Shown: positions 23,157-33,888 of the stretch, piece by piece
Numbering within the stretch: position 1 is the first letter of the stretch
Layout of the letters: each line of letters starts with the position of its first letter
DNA from: Bilabrum cf. latius
Taxonomy: Eukaryota > Bigyra: Bicosoecida > Bigyra > Bicosoecida
Reading direction: 5' to 3'
DNA: 64,000 bases
Assembly (NCBI GenBank): GCA_965178125.1
Contig: OZ237746.1
Location: 806,001-870,000 of the forward strand
Notes under the pieces: model-generated
What the model was told of the DNA's origin: nothing
Databases searched by the model: none
The model's input: only the letters and a program-made list of their open reading frames with translations
Position numbers and translations under genes: made by a program

Positions 23157-26100
23157 TCACCCCTGAGGCCTCTGCGCTATCACGACCGCGTTTCCCAGCG
23201 GCATCCCGGCCTTGTGCACTCGCACGCTGCCCCCTCTCTTGCCTCTGAACCCGCCCCTTGTCGTCAGGAGGGCAACCACAGCGAGGAGACGAGACGGGCG
23301 AGCGACCAGAGGCAGGGCACCCATGCCTCCAGTGCTGCGAATACTCCTCCCTCCTCGAAGCCCCCGACTATCCAGAGAATCGTGCACCTCCACGACCACC
23401 TGAAGCACCCTCGGCCAAAGGGCCGCTGGCACAGACCGCAGCACGCCCAGCTCACCGCCCTCTACATCCACCTTGAGCGCCCATATCCAGGGCAGGCCGC
23501 GCCCTTCAGGGCAGTGCAACCTGCTGGAAGCGAGGCCCAGCAGCTCGCCCACGCCGATCCGAGGCACGTCCACGTCGACGAACAGCCGCTTGGCTTGTTC
23601 CCTGGCTCCACGCGATAGACCAGCGGCCCCGGGAGCCTCCACGCATGCGTTCATTTCATTACCGCTGTCACGCTTGGGACCTGCCGCTGTGGGCGAGCGC
23701 TTGCTCGATGCCGCTGAGGAGGTAGCACCAGCTGATGCATCGGACTGCAGCTCAAATGACAGGGCAGGGGCGAGCAGCGGACATCGCAGCCGCATCGTGG
23801 CGGGAGCAGATTGGCTGGAGCTATCGACAGCACCGATTGCTGCCTCTGCCACGACTGCGTCAACTGAGCTCAGCTGCCCACCTCCCTCGATCTGCACCAA
23901 GCCGCTCGCGATCGTTTCAGTGGGCAAATTGGTGCACCCACTGCCCCTGAAGGTATCCTTCTTCCCCTGTTTCCCTTGGTTCCCGTAGCTCTGACTACTT
24001 GCGTGTACTACGCGACTTTCACTCTCATCGATCCCGAGGTTGGCTCGCAGAGCTGCTGCCACGATCGGGTTTGGCTCTGCCGCCACCAGGCACACACGGC
24101 AACAATGACTGCCACCATGGCTCGCTTTGCCCGTGATCGGAGTGGCGGAGGGACACCGGCCCTAGTGCATGCGCTGCAATGCAATGCGGGAGAACAGACC
24201 GACGTGGGCGCCAATGTCCAGCACCAGCACACGACCACCCGCGGGTGGATGTGCCATCCGAGCGCCGGCAGGTGAGCCCTGTGCAGGATTCGGTGTCTCC
24301 TGGCGATCCGATGGTGCAAAAGCACTCGCTGTAGCAATGCCAGACGGCACGATGTGCTCGGATTCGGCCTGGGACGTTGATGCATCCGTGGCGGGTTCTC
24401 GCTCCGCTGGTGCGATCGACCGCACGTATCGCGCAAACACCGATTCTTCCAGATCAATAAGCAGCTCACCACCAATCGATCCCTCTCCACCTCCTCGCAA
24501 TACCTCACCAGCTGCTGCTACACGAGGATGCAAGTCGCTAAAGGAGCTGCTCCTGGCATTGCTCCCGGCATTGCTCCCGGCATTGCTCCCAGAGCTGCTG
24601 CTGGAGCTGGAGCTGCTCCCGGCATTGCTCCCGGAGCTGGAGCTGGAGCTGGAGCTGCTCCCGGCATTGCTCCCGGAGCTGGAGGTGGAGCTGGAGCTGC
24701 TCCCGGCATTGCTCCCGGAGCTGGAGGTGGAGGTTGTGCTAGGCATGAACCCAGGGCCGGTGCTTGTACCAGGACCGGACCGTGAGAAGCCCGGCCACTG
24801 CAGCAAGCTGGCGATTGGAGGCGGCGCGGCAATGACTCCAATAGGGACGCTGGCAGTGGCAGTCCCACCCAGACCATCGCTCGCTATTCCCTGGACCAGA
24901 CCGTGCTCTTGCAGCAGGAAGTCAGTCTCTGCGACGGAGCACGCTGGGAATCGCATGGAAACTCTAGCTGGCGGTTGTGCTAGAGGGGCTTGTGCTGGTG
25001 CCGCAAGACCTCCAGCGGACTGCTGCTTATAAGTGCCTAGGGGGCTGCCCGCCGCCCTGGTAGGCGGTGCAACCACGCCACCAGGCGATAACGCTGAGCC
25101 ACCGTCTTTGCCCCTCCCCTTTCGTGCAGTTGCACCGTCACCGCCAGCCCAGAGACCATCCAGCGGCACCTGGCGCACGTCCCAGTCAAGCACTCCGAGG
25201 GGGATGCCCAGGCTCACCATGCGCTGTGCCGTGGCACTGGACGCAAGCTAGGTATGATCCACCGGTGGATTAATCCGATCCTCATGATCCTAGTCCCCGG
25301 CATCGCCGTTAGTAGATGCAGCGACCAATCCGCCACTGGGGGCAGGGCCTGAGGTCCCCTTGCACGGCGCCCCCGTGCTGCTGCCAATCGCACGGGGCTG
25401 TCCACGGCCACCGGCAGCAGATTCGCACTCGTCACGCAGCATCGCCTCCAGCCGGTCCGCTGCGATCTTCGGTCCACTGGTGGATTCTGCCTTTAGCTGT
25501 TCCGCCAGGGCCCGCGCCGGCCCTTGGCACATTGCCGCCGCCTGGCCAATCTCGCTGCACAGAGCTGCGACAGTGCTGGCCAGCGATGGATCGGTAGGTC
25601 GTTGCCTGGGTTGGCTGCCCTTCGATGGTTCCAGTCGCGCGCCTGGGCGGGACAAGGGATTGCTCATTACCATGGTTATATCTTTGTAGTCTTTCTCGGC
25701 TCCTGTCTCTTCTCTGCTCCGCTTGGACCCTGCTGGTGTTGCGTGATTAAACAGATTACCAACTGCCCCGCCTGTGACGCTGCCCACCCGTGCTGGCTGT
25801 GCTCCCGCTGCTGCCGAGTCCTCAAGGTGGTCAAACAGGCCGCTGCCGGTTGCAACCCCAACCCCGAGTCGCTCGCAGGTCGCGGCCCACCCGTGCTGGT
25901 CGTACATGCGCGGCGCCAGCACCTGCGGAACACCTGCCCCCATGCACGCAGCTACCGTCCCGCTGCCCCCGTGACTCAGCACGCAGGCCCAGGGAGCAGG
26001 GGACCGGGGCAAGCGTGAGCAGTCGGGTGCATCGCACTGCAGCGAACGAAGTCCCCACGAGCGCCCGGAGTCTGCCGAGAGTCCACCCCGCAACAGGGAG

Positions 26101-27773
26101 GGGAGATCCCCGGGGGTGGTTGCAACCCACGCGGTGCCCCCAGTGCGGGGGTTCCGCGGGTCTGCAGCTGTGGCTGAGCCTGGGCCTGACTAACCAGCAT
26201 GGCCCAGCTCCGCCCCAGCAGGGGCATCGGTCCAGGCCAGGGTCTCTCCGGTAGCGGCCGAGGCGACTGTGGTGTTGCTGCTGCTGGTGCTGATGGTGCT
26301 GATGGTGCTGCTGCTGCCACGCTCCTGGTCTATGTTTCGGTCCATGTCTAGCCTCCTTCGCTTGCCGAGGGGTCCTGTGTACGTGCATGCGCCTGATGCT
26401 GGCGAGGAGCTGCCACCGTAGTGCGATGCACCCGTCGCGGCTGCCGCATCCGCCTTCACACGGCCACCGTCTCTAGCCCCCTCGTCCCCCCATTCCCAGT
26501 TCCATTTCCAGGGAACAAGCCCCACGACGTGCCTCCCGCTGGCAGCGGCAAGCTCTACAAGCAATGCACCCAGAGCAGCTTGCAACCGACGGTGAACACA
26601 CCTCCTTGGTTTGGAATCACCTCCACAATGCACGCCCCCCTCCTCCTTGGCATCCTTTCCTGGGCCAATCCTGGACGCTAGCAGGGCCAGGGGATGGCCC
26701 AGTGTGACGAGTACTGGCCCTGCTTGGTTCAATCTGGTCGAGGCATCCATGGAACGCGCCCCACTCGGTGCTGCCTGCTCCAACTCTGGGTCCGGTGCGG
26801 AACTCAGGCTGGTGGTGGTGACAGAATTGGTCGAACTTACCTTGGCATCGCCACCTGGGCGACCAATTGACGCCCGCAAAGAAATCGCAGGTTCTTCTCC
26901 GATGGCATTTTGCAACGACAGCACACCCTTCAACTGGGGCATCCAGAAGCCGGACAGTGAGGCTTCCCTTGGCCAGTACCCCGGCCTTGGCCACACGATC
27001 GAGGGGAGGCCGTAGAGCACCGGCGGGAGTCGATCCTGGGACTAGGACTCACGGGGTTCGCGAGCAGCTGCCTTGGCGAATCGCTGCACGGTCCAACTTG
27101 CGGCTGGTCCCGGCCCCTGCCAGTGCATGGCTCCTGGCTGCTCGCTCATCGCCAGGCTCGGGGCACTTGCTCCGTGCTCGCTCACCGCCAGTCCGAGCAA
27201 CCTGGCGAGGAGGTCGAATCGCCGGCTGCACAGGGCGAATCCCCAGTGATCGAACGAGGCGAGCACGTTATTTGTACTAGCAGTTTCACTTGCGGATTGG
27301 TCGGAGCACGCCTCGAGCATCTGCGCCAGGGCTGCCCTGCTGGTGCACCGACGAGGGGCTTCGCCGTGCGACGCCGGCATCACGTATGGACTTGCCCAGG
27401 CAAACGCAATCTGATTGTCGCTGGCCATGTACGTTTGCACGTATTGCTGTACCAAGAAAGTTTCAAGGGCAAAGAAATTCGCTACGACCAGCAATCTGGT
27501 ACGTCGCCGCAAGAGGCTGGATATCACGCCGAGGACACTGATGCCTATAGCAGCGGACCGGACGCCCCGTTGGGAATTAAGTATGATAGGATCGTCTACA
27601 GGAACATATTCGATTTTTGAATCTACGTACTGACGGATCCAGCCTGCATGGTCCGCAGGAGCCACAAATGTGCAATCACCGCTACGATTGACTAGCTCCT
27701 GCGCAAGACCCAGCAGCGGCTGCACATCGCCCCTGCTACCTAGCCCAACTATAATGACCGTATATGCTTCCAT
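23157..27773 (-). CDS. Sterol glucosyltransferase-like (GT1/GT28) domain fused to FkbM-family methyltransferase, 1538 aa
   Basis: One minus-strand frame from ATG 27773 to TGA 23157-23159, crossing TAG codons at 27042, 26190, 25290, 25248 and 24162. The N-terminus (VIIVGLGSRGDVQPLLGLAQ) is the nucleotide-sugar transferase start typical of sterol 3-beta-glucosyltransferases. A PGYWPREASLSGFW stretch near residue 270 and a donor-site block near 597-640 (LSHGGSGTVAACMGAGVPQV, then DQHGWA) complete a UDP-sugar glycosyltransferase, with long disordered insertions. A Ser/Gly/Asn-repeat linker follows. The C-terminal part carries FkbM methyltransferase motifs: LDIGAHVGLFSRIAL (SAM site, ~1185), AAEPNPIVAAALRANL (~1228) and LKVDVEGGELGVL (~1430). 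FkbM enzymes O-methylate sugars and related acceptors, so sequential glycosylation and methylation of one lipid-linked substrate is a reasonable inference. No membrane span is obvious. Confidence 0.83.
24541..24735. repeat. Imperfect Ser/Gly/Asn-encoding tandem repeat in the GT-MT linker
   Basis: Repeated GAGCTGCTCCCGGCATTGCT-like units encode, on the minus strand, Gly-Ser-Asn-Ala-Gly-Ser-Ser-Ser stretches separating the glycosyltransferase from the methyltransferase. Confidence 0.85.
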
Positions 27774-27904
27774 TCAATGGGAACATGCTCACTGTGAGAC
27801 AAAAGAAAGGGTTAATTTTCGCATCCATCTGCGCGAACGTTCCTTGCGCATGAATTGGATCATCTTCGCGACAACCATAATTTAGGCTCGAACGGGTGTA
27901 GAAT
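27774..27904. promoter_or_regulatory. Short bidirectional promoter spacer, 131 bp
   Basis: Only 131 bp separate the divergent ATGs of the glycosyltransferase-methyltransferase fusion and the VOC gene, so both must share upstream control sequence. I see no clear TATA box. Confidence 0.5.
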
Positions 27905-28468
27905 ATGGCATCGCTGCAAGGTATTGTAAGACGTAGCATGACGCGCGGGTGCCGCCGCGCGTTCGCGTCGGCAGCGGCAGCCAGGCCATTCAGAGTTCTG
28001 GGACTGCAGCAGATTGCGATCGGTGGGCTGAACAAGGGCAGCTTATCGAAGCTATGGGAAGGCGTCTTGGGCGTAGAGAAGGTTGGAAGCTACCAGAGCG
28101 AGAAGGAGAACGTGGACGAAGACATCTTGAAGCTGGGCTCTGGCCCGCACGCGGTCGAGGTTGATCTGATGCAGCCGCTCGACGCGGACAAGAGCCCAAA
28201 GGTGCACGTACCGGCGCTGAACCACGTCGGACTTTGGATCGATGATCTGCCTGCGGCAGTGTCTTGGATGGAATCGAACGGAGTTCGGTTCACCCCGGGC
28301 GGGATCCGCAAGGGCGCCTCCGGGCACGACGTGTGCTTCATCCACCCAAAGGGCAGCGAGGCCAAGGGGGTGCCCGTGGGGGGGGAAGGGGTGCTGATCG
28401 AGCTCGTGCAGGCGCCCAAAGAGGTGATTGAGGCACATGGGGACGGCGAAGGGGAGGGGAGACAGTGA
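27905..28468 (+). CDS. VOC (glyoxalase/epimerase-type) family protein, mitochondrial form, 187 aa
   Basis: A single exon from ATG 27905 (A at -3) to TGA 28466-28468, with no TAG codon. The first ~30 residues are Arg/Ala/Ser-rich without acidic residues ([16 protein letters not shown]), a typical mitochondrial targeting peptide. The body matches the vicinal-oxygen-chelate fold with two beta-alpha-beta-beta-beta modules: [11 protein letters not shown] then AVEVDLMQP, and [31 protein letters not shown] and VLIELVQ. The His of LNHVG and the Glu residues of VEVD and IELV are candidate metal ligands; the first-strand position usually filled by His reads QQIAIGG here. The family includes lactoylglutathione lyase and methylmalonyl-CoA epimerase; I cannot choose the substrate. 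It converges on the V-ATPase gene. Confidence 0.87.
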   Translation: MASLQGIVRRSMTRGCRRAFASAAAARPFRVLGLQQIAIGGLNKGSLSKLWEGVLGVEKVGSYQSEKENVDEDILKLGSGPHAVEVDLMQPLDADKSPKVHVPALNHVGLWIDDLPAAVSWMESNGVRFTPGGIRKGASGHDVCFIHPKGSEAKGVPVGGEGVLIELVQAPKEVIEAHGDGEGEGRQ

Positions 28469-28754
28469 ATGACGAGTGGGGGAAGCACGGGGCCTGCGTG
28501 ACAGTGCGACAGGGCGAGCGCATGTTGGCGACACTCCCGCGTTCACGTCGGATTCAGGTCGTACTGTTTTGCCAAAGAGAGAAAATAAGGAAATCGACGT
28601 CTGGTCCGAACCGAACGGGAACAACCAACCAACCAACCAACCATACCGCGCTCCTCTTCAGCGGTGGCCTCGATCCCAGGAATCGCAGCACTCGCCGCAT
28701 TGGCACGCCATTTTGGCAGCCCTCGCTCGTTCTTTCTTTTTTTGGTCATCCGTA
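28469..28754. other. Convergent spacer between VOC and V-ATPase genes
   Basis: 286 bp of shared 3' flank, including a CCAA tetranucleotide run around 28622-28640. No gene seen. Confidence 0.6.
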
Positions 28755-29527
28755 TCATCCGCACACTCCGTTGCTGGATTTCTGTGACAGCATCAGAGCC
28801 ACGATGAACCCGTACAGCGCCAGGATCTCGCTGAAGATGTTCACGAGCAGCATGGGCACGAAGAGGTCCTCCTGCTGGCCGATGGCCCGGGTGCCAGCGT
28901 CGCCCACCACGCCGATAGCCAGCCCCGCGGCGAGCCCGCACAGGCCGCACACGAGGCCGCTGGCAAGGTGTGCGTATCCGTCGTAAGATGCGTACGTGTT
29001 GTGGGGGTCCTCGCCGCCGACTGGCGGTGTGACTGCGATGGCAACGCGGGTGCTTCATGATGTTGAGTTCAAGTGCTTTGTATTGTGGGTGTCCCAGGCC
29101 AATCCGACAAGTACGGACGCGACAATGCGCATTCGCTATCAGGACACTGTGGCTCACCTCTTCCGGCCAAAATGGCTGCAACAATGAGTCCATAAATACC
29201 AAGGATACCAGCGAGCACGACAGGAATGATGTTGCGCATAACAATGTCAGGTTTGCTAACCCCCATCGATGCAAGCCCCACGCCTGCCTTTGCAGTTCCG
29301 TATGCCCCTCCCAAGTCTGTTCATAATGAGAAGTAGGGTGATCAGATTAAATAATGTGAATACCAGGCGGGCGAATACAAATTTCCAGGAGAAATAATTA
29401 AGGTTCGTCGACAGTTCCAGGGAGCGTATTCATGTGGCTCACTGGAGAAAATCAGGGCAGACGCCACTCCCATGAAGCCAAAAAAGGATGCAGATGTTGG
29501 GCAGATGCTTTCAAGAGCTGCTGACAT
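28755..29527 (-). CDS. ATP6V0C: V-type H+-ATPase proteolipid subunit c, three exons, 173 aa
   Basis: Spliced CDS complement(join(28755..29032, 29158..29316, 29443..29527)), 522 nt, ending in TGA. The product is a four-helix proteolipid of family-typical length (usual range ~155-165). Visible signatures: [19 protein letters not shown] (helix 1), [37 protein letters not shown] (helix 2), [15 protein letters not shown] (helix 3) and [15 protein letters not shown] (helix 4). Helix 4 contains the proton-carrying Glu. The subunit forms the c-ring of the vacuolar ATPase that acidifies endomembrane compartments. Both introns are GT-AG and join codons in phase 1 (AAC across the first, GTC across the second). 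No TAG codon is present. The start is the ATG just before the conserved first helix; no other ATG fits better. Confidence 0.93.
29033..29157 (-). other. V-ATPase c intron 2 (125 bp, GT-AG)
   Basis: Donor GTGAGCCACA at 29157 downward, acceptor ATCGCAG ending at 29033. It joins AAILAGR to [10 protein letters not shown], in the variable loop between helices 2 and 3. Confidence 0.9.
29317..29442 (-). other. V-ATPase c intron 1 (126 bp, GT-AG)
   Basis: Donor GTGAGCCACA at 29442 downward, acceptor GAACAG ending at 29317. Removing it joins IFS to the LGGAYGTAK segment in frame, as in known subunits. Confidence 0.9.
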
Positions 29528-30806
29528 GGTATCTACGTAGCCTGAGCTCGAATATCCTCTAGCTTGGACTTTAATCAGATTTTGCGCACATTTGAAACGT
29601 TCACATTGAATGTGCAATCCGGAGTCGATAGAATCCGAATTGCGGATAGGCCCTAGATTCAGCTTGAGCTCTGTATTATCATAGTACACATGGACTATTA
29701 GTTCATTATCGATGGATTAGGTACAATTTAGGTGCAGGCAGGTGCAACTCAATCTTGGTCAGTACTCAGGTGACCTCGCTGCGCTTGCAGTTGCAGTACG
29801 ATCCAGCTCTCTTTGCACGCTAGAGATAGTGCTATCTTATCTAGAGCCGATGCGGTACGCGTTTCTTACGGATGGTTTGGCTAGAGATAAGTCGGTCGTG
29901 TCTCTGTAGACCCAATAAAGCGAGTTTCAAGCGGATGGCGCTGAGGTATCTGCAAAGTGCAGCAGAGATAATAGCTCCATCTTGCCTCCACATCGATCTC
30001 TTGTCGTATACGGCTGTAGCGCCGCGACCGACTTGACTGCCTATCCTTCCGATGGCGGCATCTGGATGGGGGGATTGTAGCCGCTTACCCCCCCCCCCCA
30101 CCCCCCCCCCCCCAATCCTACCCGGAACCCCTCCGGGCCCCACCGCCCCCTTCCCACATTCCTTCCCTGTCCGTGCCTCCCGCTTCATCCACCTTGTTCG
30201 CCTTTCCTCCATTCCACTCACCCCGCTTTTCCTTCACCTCAATCACGCCACACGACTTGTCGACTCGCCCAAGCGCCGCGCCCAGCGCGCGACCTCACGC
30301 ACAATCCAGCGATGCACGAGTAGAATCGGCAATCATGAATCATGATGGGCGAGAAGGACGAGGGCGGTGGAGGTTGGGGTGATGGTACACCATGAGGGTG
30401 GAGGGTAAGCAAAGGAGGTGATTGAAGGGGTCATCTGGTTGAAACGGGGGATTGAAAGGGGGAGACACAGACTGGGCAGCTTGAGGTGGAAGTGTGTGGG
30501 TGGACAATGATCCGGATTTGGGGCGGACAGCTCTGGATGGGATCAGATCACCCTACCACAAACGGGGGGGGAGTTAGGAGGGGCGACAATCCCCCCACCC
30601 AGATGCCGTCATCGGAAGGATCGGCAGTCACAGAAGTCGGACGCGGTACTACAGCCTTAGGCGACAAGAGAGCGAGGCGGGGCACTCTGAATTTTACTGA
30701 TCTACTAGTGACAAGAAGTGCTGTGTACAGTGTGTGATCTCATTCACTTATTTTTCTAGATACCGGTAGCGTGGATCCTCATCCTTCTGTCCAGATTTTA
30801 GACGCA
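29528..30806. other. Intergenic region with foldback-like inverted repeat
   Basis: Divergent spacer between V-ATPase c and the first LRR gene. It contains poly-C runs (30088-30115) and poly-G (30565-30571), and a pair of inverted arms (see separate entry). No coding region could be supported. Confidence 0.6.
29998..30671. repeat. Imperfect inverted repeat, ~90-bp arms
   Basis: Left arm 29998-30084 and right arm 30581-30671 are reverse complements at roughly 80 percent identity by eye. Both contain CTCTTGTCG, then GGCTGTAG, CCGACTT, ATCCTTCCGATG, CGGCATCTGG and GGGGGGATTGT. The arms enclose about 500 bp with no ORF. This could be a foldback or MITE-type element, or a relic of one. Confidence 0.65.
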
Positions 30807-33652
30807 ATGGACTACGCTTCATTGATTCTCGACCAGATAAACAGCGGGTGCAGGCGCTTATGCATCAACTTTGATGCCTTGCCAGGAGATCTTGATGCGC
30901 TCTCGAAAGCGATCGGACGGTCTAGCAGTCTATTATGTCTTGAAGTTACAGGATCAAGCTTGGAGCTGAAACAGTATACTTGTCTTGGTAATGCATTTGT
31001 CAAAAATGCGTCTATCTAGTCTCTCGACATTAAACGGTGCAAGCTGCTAGAAAGGGGTCATTCAGTGCTCGCGGGCAGCCTCGCAAACACGAGAGCTCCT
31101 TTGCGTCATTTTGCGTTCACATGCTGCAAGGCGATGGGATTTTCTGGCCTGGGTGAAGCACTCGCTGTACACAACATAACAGCCGTCGTCCTATAGCGCC
31201 CAGGTTTGCAGTCTTTCGACGGAGAGTACGGTGACAAGGAGGCAAGACGAGACCTTGAAGCTGCCTATGGATCCTTGTCATTGCTGAAGGCAAGGCTCCT
31301 CCCGGGAACGCCACTCCTAGCAACTGGGAGCAGTTATTTGATCGGATCTCTTGCTAGCAGCACATCCGCGACGGAGCTGAGCATCGACTGCCATGATGCG
31401 CGAGCCTTGAAGGGAACCATGTATTGCGCGGACTCAGCTTGTGCAATTTGTCAGACCAAAGCACATTGATGCGAGTAGTTAGAGCATTACCGAAGAATGG
31501 TGCTTTGGAAGAGCTGAGCATCAGCGCGCCTACTATTGTTGGCGCTACAAGGGAGGCACTGGGGCACGCCCTTGCGATCAACTCCACGCTCCGCAAGCTG
31601 AAGCTGGACTTGATACATGGCAGCACGGCTAACATGGTGCCTCTTGCTCGCGGCATTCGGGAAGGAGCAACAAAGGGGGTGCTACGACTCGAGAGTCTGC
31701 ACATTGGCGCGAGCAAGCCCGACTAGACTGCACTGAGTTGGCCAGGCAGCGATGAAATGGATGACTTTCGTAGCTTGGTTAATGAGCCTTGGCCCGACTC
31801 AGACGACTCAGATGACTCGGATGACTCGGATGATTCCATTAGGGGTTAGGGTCTGGCCTCACTGATTTTGAGAGATTCAGAGAGGCCTAACTCGAATGAC
31901 GAATTTGCGACATTGCTCGGGGGAGCACTGGCTTCGCCAAAAGGATGCTCTCTCAAGAAGCTCGAGCTGCGTCACTGCCAAATGTCTCGTGTTGGCATTA
32001 ACAGCTTGCTGCAGTGCCACAGCTCTGTTAGCAGTGGTCTCCGGGAGCTGATCTTGGCAGACTGCAGCGTGAGCTCAAGAGGTGTCAGCTCGATTGCAGC
32101 TTAGCTGTCGCGGCCCTCGTGCCCGGTGCAAAATCTTGTTCTGAAGGGCTGCAAAATTAAGAATGATGGTGCTGAGGCTCTGGGTAGTGCGCTGGCAGTC
32201 AACAGCACTCTCAAAATGCTAGACCTATGCATGGCAGAATTTGGAAGCGAGGGCGGGCATGCAATCGCAGTTGGGCTGCAATTGAACAGCACGCTGCAGG
32301 AGCTGGATCTGAGCTACACAAGGCGGGGTCTGGGCGGATCTACACCGATTGCACTGGGTACGGCACTAGGCGAGAACCCTGGCATTGCTCTTCGTCGATT
32401 GGATATTGCAACAAGTGGCTTGCAGTCTGCGGGTGTTGCGCCACTGGCTGCCGGCCTTGCTGGTAACACCACTCTGCGCGACCTCACAATAAGCGCAGAG
32501 CTGACTTACAGTTTAGATGATGCAAGTCGTGTTCTATTTGAGGCTGCCACGCTCCATCCAGCTCTGCATTCGATGACAGTACGGGGCAAGCTCGTGTCCG
32601 ACGCCTCTGTCCCCTTTGTCGCAAGGCTGCTTACCGAGTCTGCGTCCTTGCGTCGGCTATTGCTATTCAATTCAGAATTCGAACGAACTGCTGCACGGGA
32701 TCTATTGCCTGCGCTTGCATCGAGCAGGCCGTTTGTATCAATTTTTGTTGGCACCGACAGGCCCGACTGGAGTGAAGTCGTGGTGGAGGACAAGCGCGCT
32801 CCAGTCATCCGGCCCGGGTAGCTGGGTTATATGATGATTGGTGTACGCCCAAGCAAGTATGCCAGGTTGCTAAAGCCAACGCCTGACCCACATCAACATA
32901 TTATCGTCAGGAAATGGATGGACCAGCAGTTTGACACGGGAAACGAGCATACAAGCGACTCTGGGCCAAGCACGGCCGCATCTATACCTCCGTCTGCTCC
33001 TAGCCCCCGAGTGCTCGCTGGCCGCGCCGTGGCCGCCATGCACCTAGCCGCTGAGGGCGGGGCCGTGGACCTGGCGCAAGTGGCTGCATTCGTGGCCAGC
33101 TGCATGGACACCATCCAGGGGTCCATGGTCAGGCCCGTGGGGGAAGGCGGCAGGGACCCGGGCACGATGGCGATGGTGTCTCTAGTGCTGGGCATGGGAG
33201 ACGCGTGTAAGGCCGAGTATGATGAGGTGGAGAGGGACCGGGATGGGGTGCCATTGGTGCGTCGATTGCCTGGGCTGCGTGCTGTGTTGCGAAATGGCTG
33301 GTGCTTTGATCGCGTGAAGCGCGTGCAGCGATGGGCTGATGAAATTGGTTACTCTGGTCTAGCTGGTCTGTGCAGGGAGATGCTGGCGGGTGAAGAGACT
33401 GATCGACGAATTCAGGTAATACAATGGCAACGGGCGGTGGAGGCCTAGAGGGACGCCGGCAGGGTGTTCCGAGCAGCGAGCGAGGGCAGGCCATTGGAGC
33501 TGGGGAAGCGGCTGAGGCTGGGTCGGTTGGCAGGTGGGCTGGAGATGCAGGGTGAGGTGGAGGGTGGGGCGATGATGGGTCCATTGGAGGCGGCTCGACT
33601 GGGTGATCATGATGAGTGCGTGAGGGTGCTGGAGGAGGCCATGGGCACGTGA
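30807..33652 (+). pseudogene. LRR protein, paralogue A, with one frame break near 31396-31405
   Basis: ATG 30807 aligns with the start of the downstream paralogue (MDYASLILDQI versus MEYSALIIDQI). The first frame runs to about 31393; homology then continues one frame over from about 31397 to TGA 33650-33652. TAG (Gln) occurs at 31017, 31194, 31724, 31847, 32102, 32819 and 33446. The protein has an N-terminal domain shared only with its paralogue, then NLR/RNase-inhibitor-type LRRs (e.g. LGSALAVNSTLKMLDL), an acidic Asp-Ser repeat (31800-31835), and a C-terminal helical domain with LAGRAVAAMHLAAEGG. At the break the paralogue has about ten extra residues, so a small deletion with frameshift is likely. 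It may be a recent pseudogene, or an assembly error in a working gene. An intron is less likely because no good GT-AG pair restores the repeat. Confidence 0.7.
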
Positions 33653-33888
33653 TAGGCAGGAGGTACTTGCCTATTAGACCTGCAGTGCGAGCCATCCACC
33701 GTGGGCGTGCCTTACCAGTTACTACGCGTGCATTTGGTTTAATTCCTCCGCAGTTAGATATGGTAGCGCTTTGGGAGCCCAAGCCCAACCAGTCCGATTT
33801 GGGTGGATTGGCATGGATTCGGAGCCGCCAGCACATCGGTGGATTTTTGCATTTCAGCTGTTGAACTAGATCTAGCACTGTTGATACA
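33653..33888. other. Spacer between tandem LRR paralogues, 236 bp
   Basis: Contains the 3' flank of paralogue A and the promoter of paralogue B. No further feature seen. Confidence 0.55.

Noticed and set aside
30088-30115. Poly-C run as telomere or replication feature
   Set aside because: A simple homopolymer without telomeric unit; best seen as part of the inverted-repeat region.
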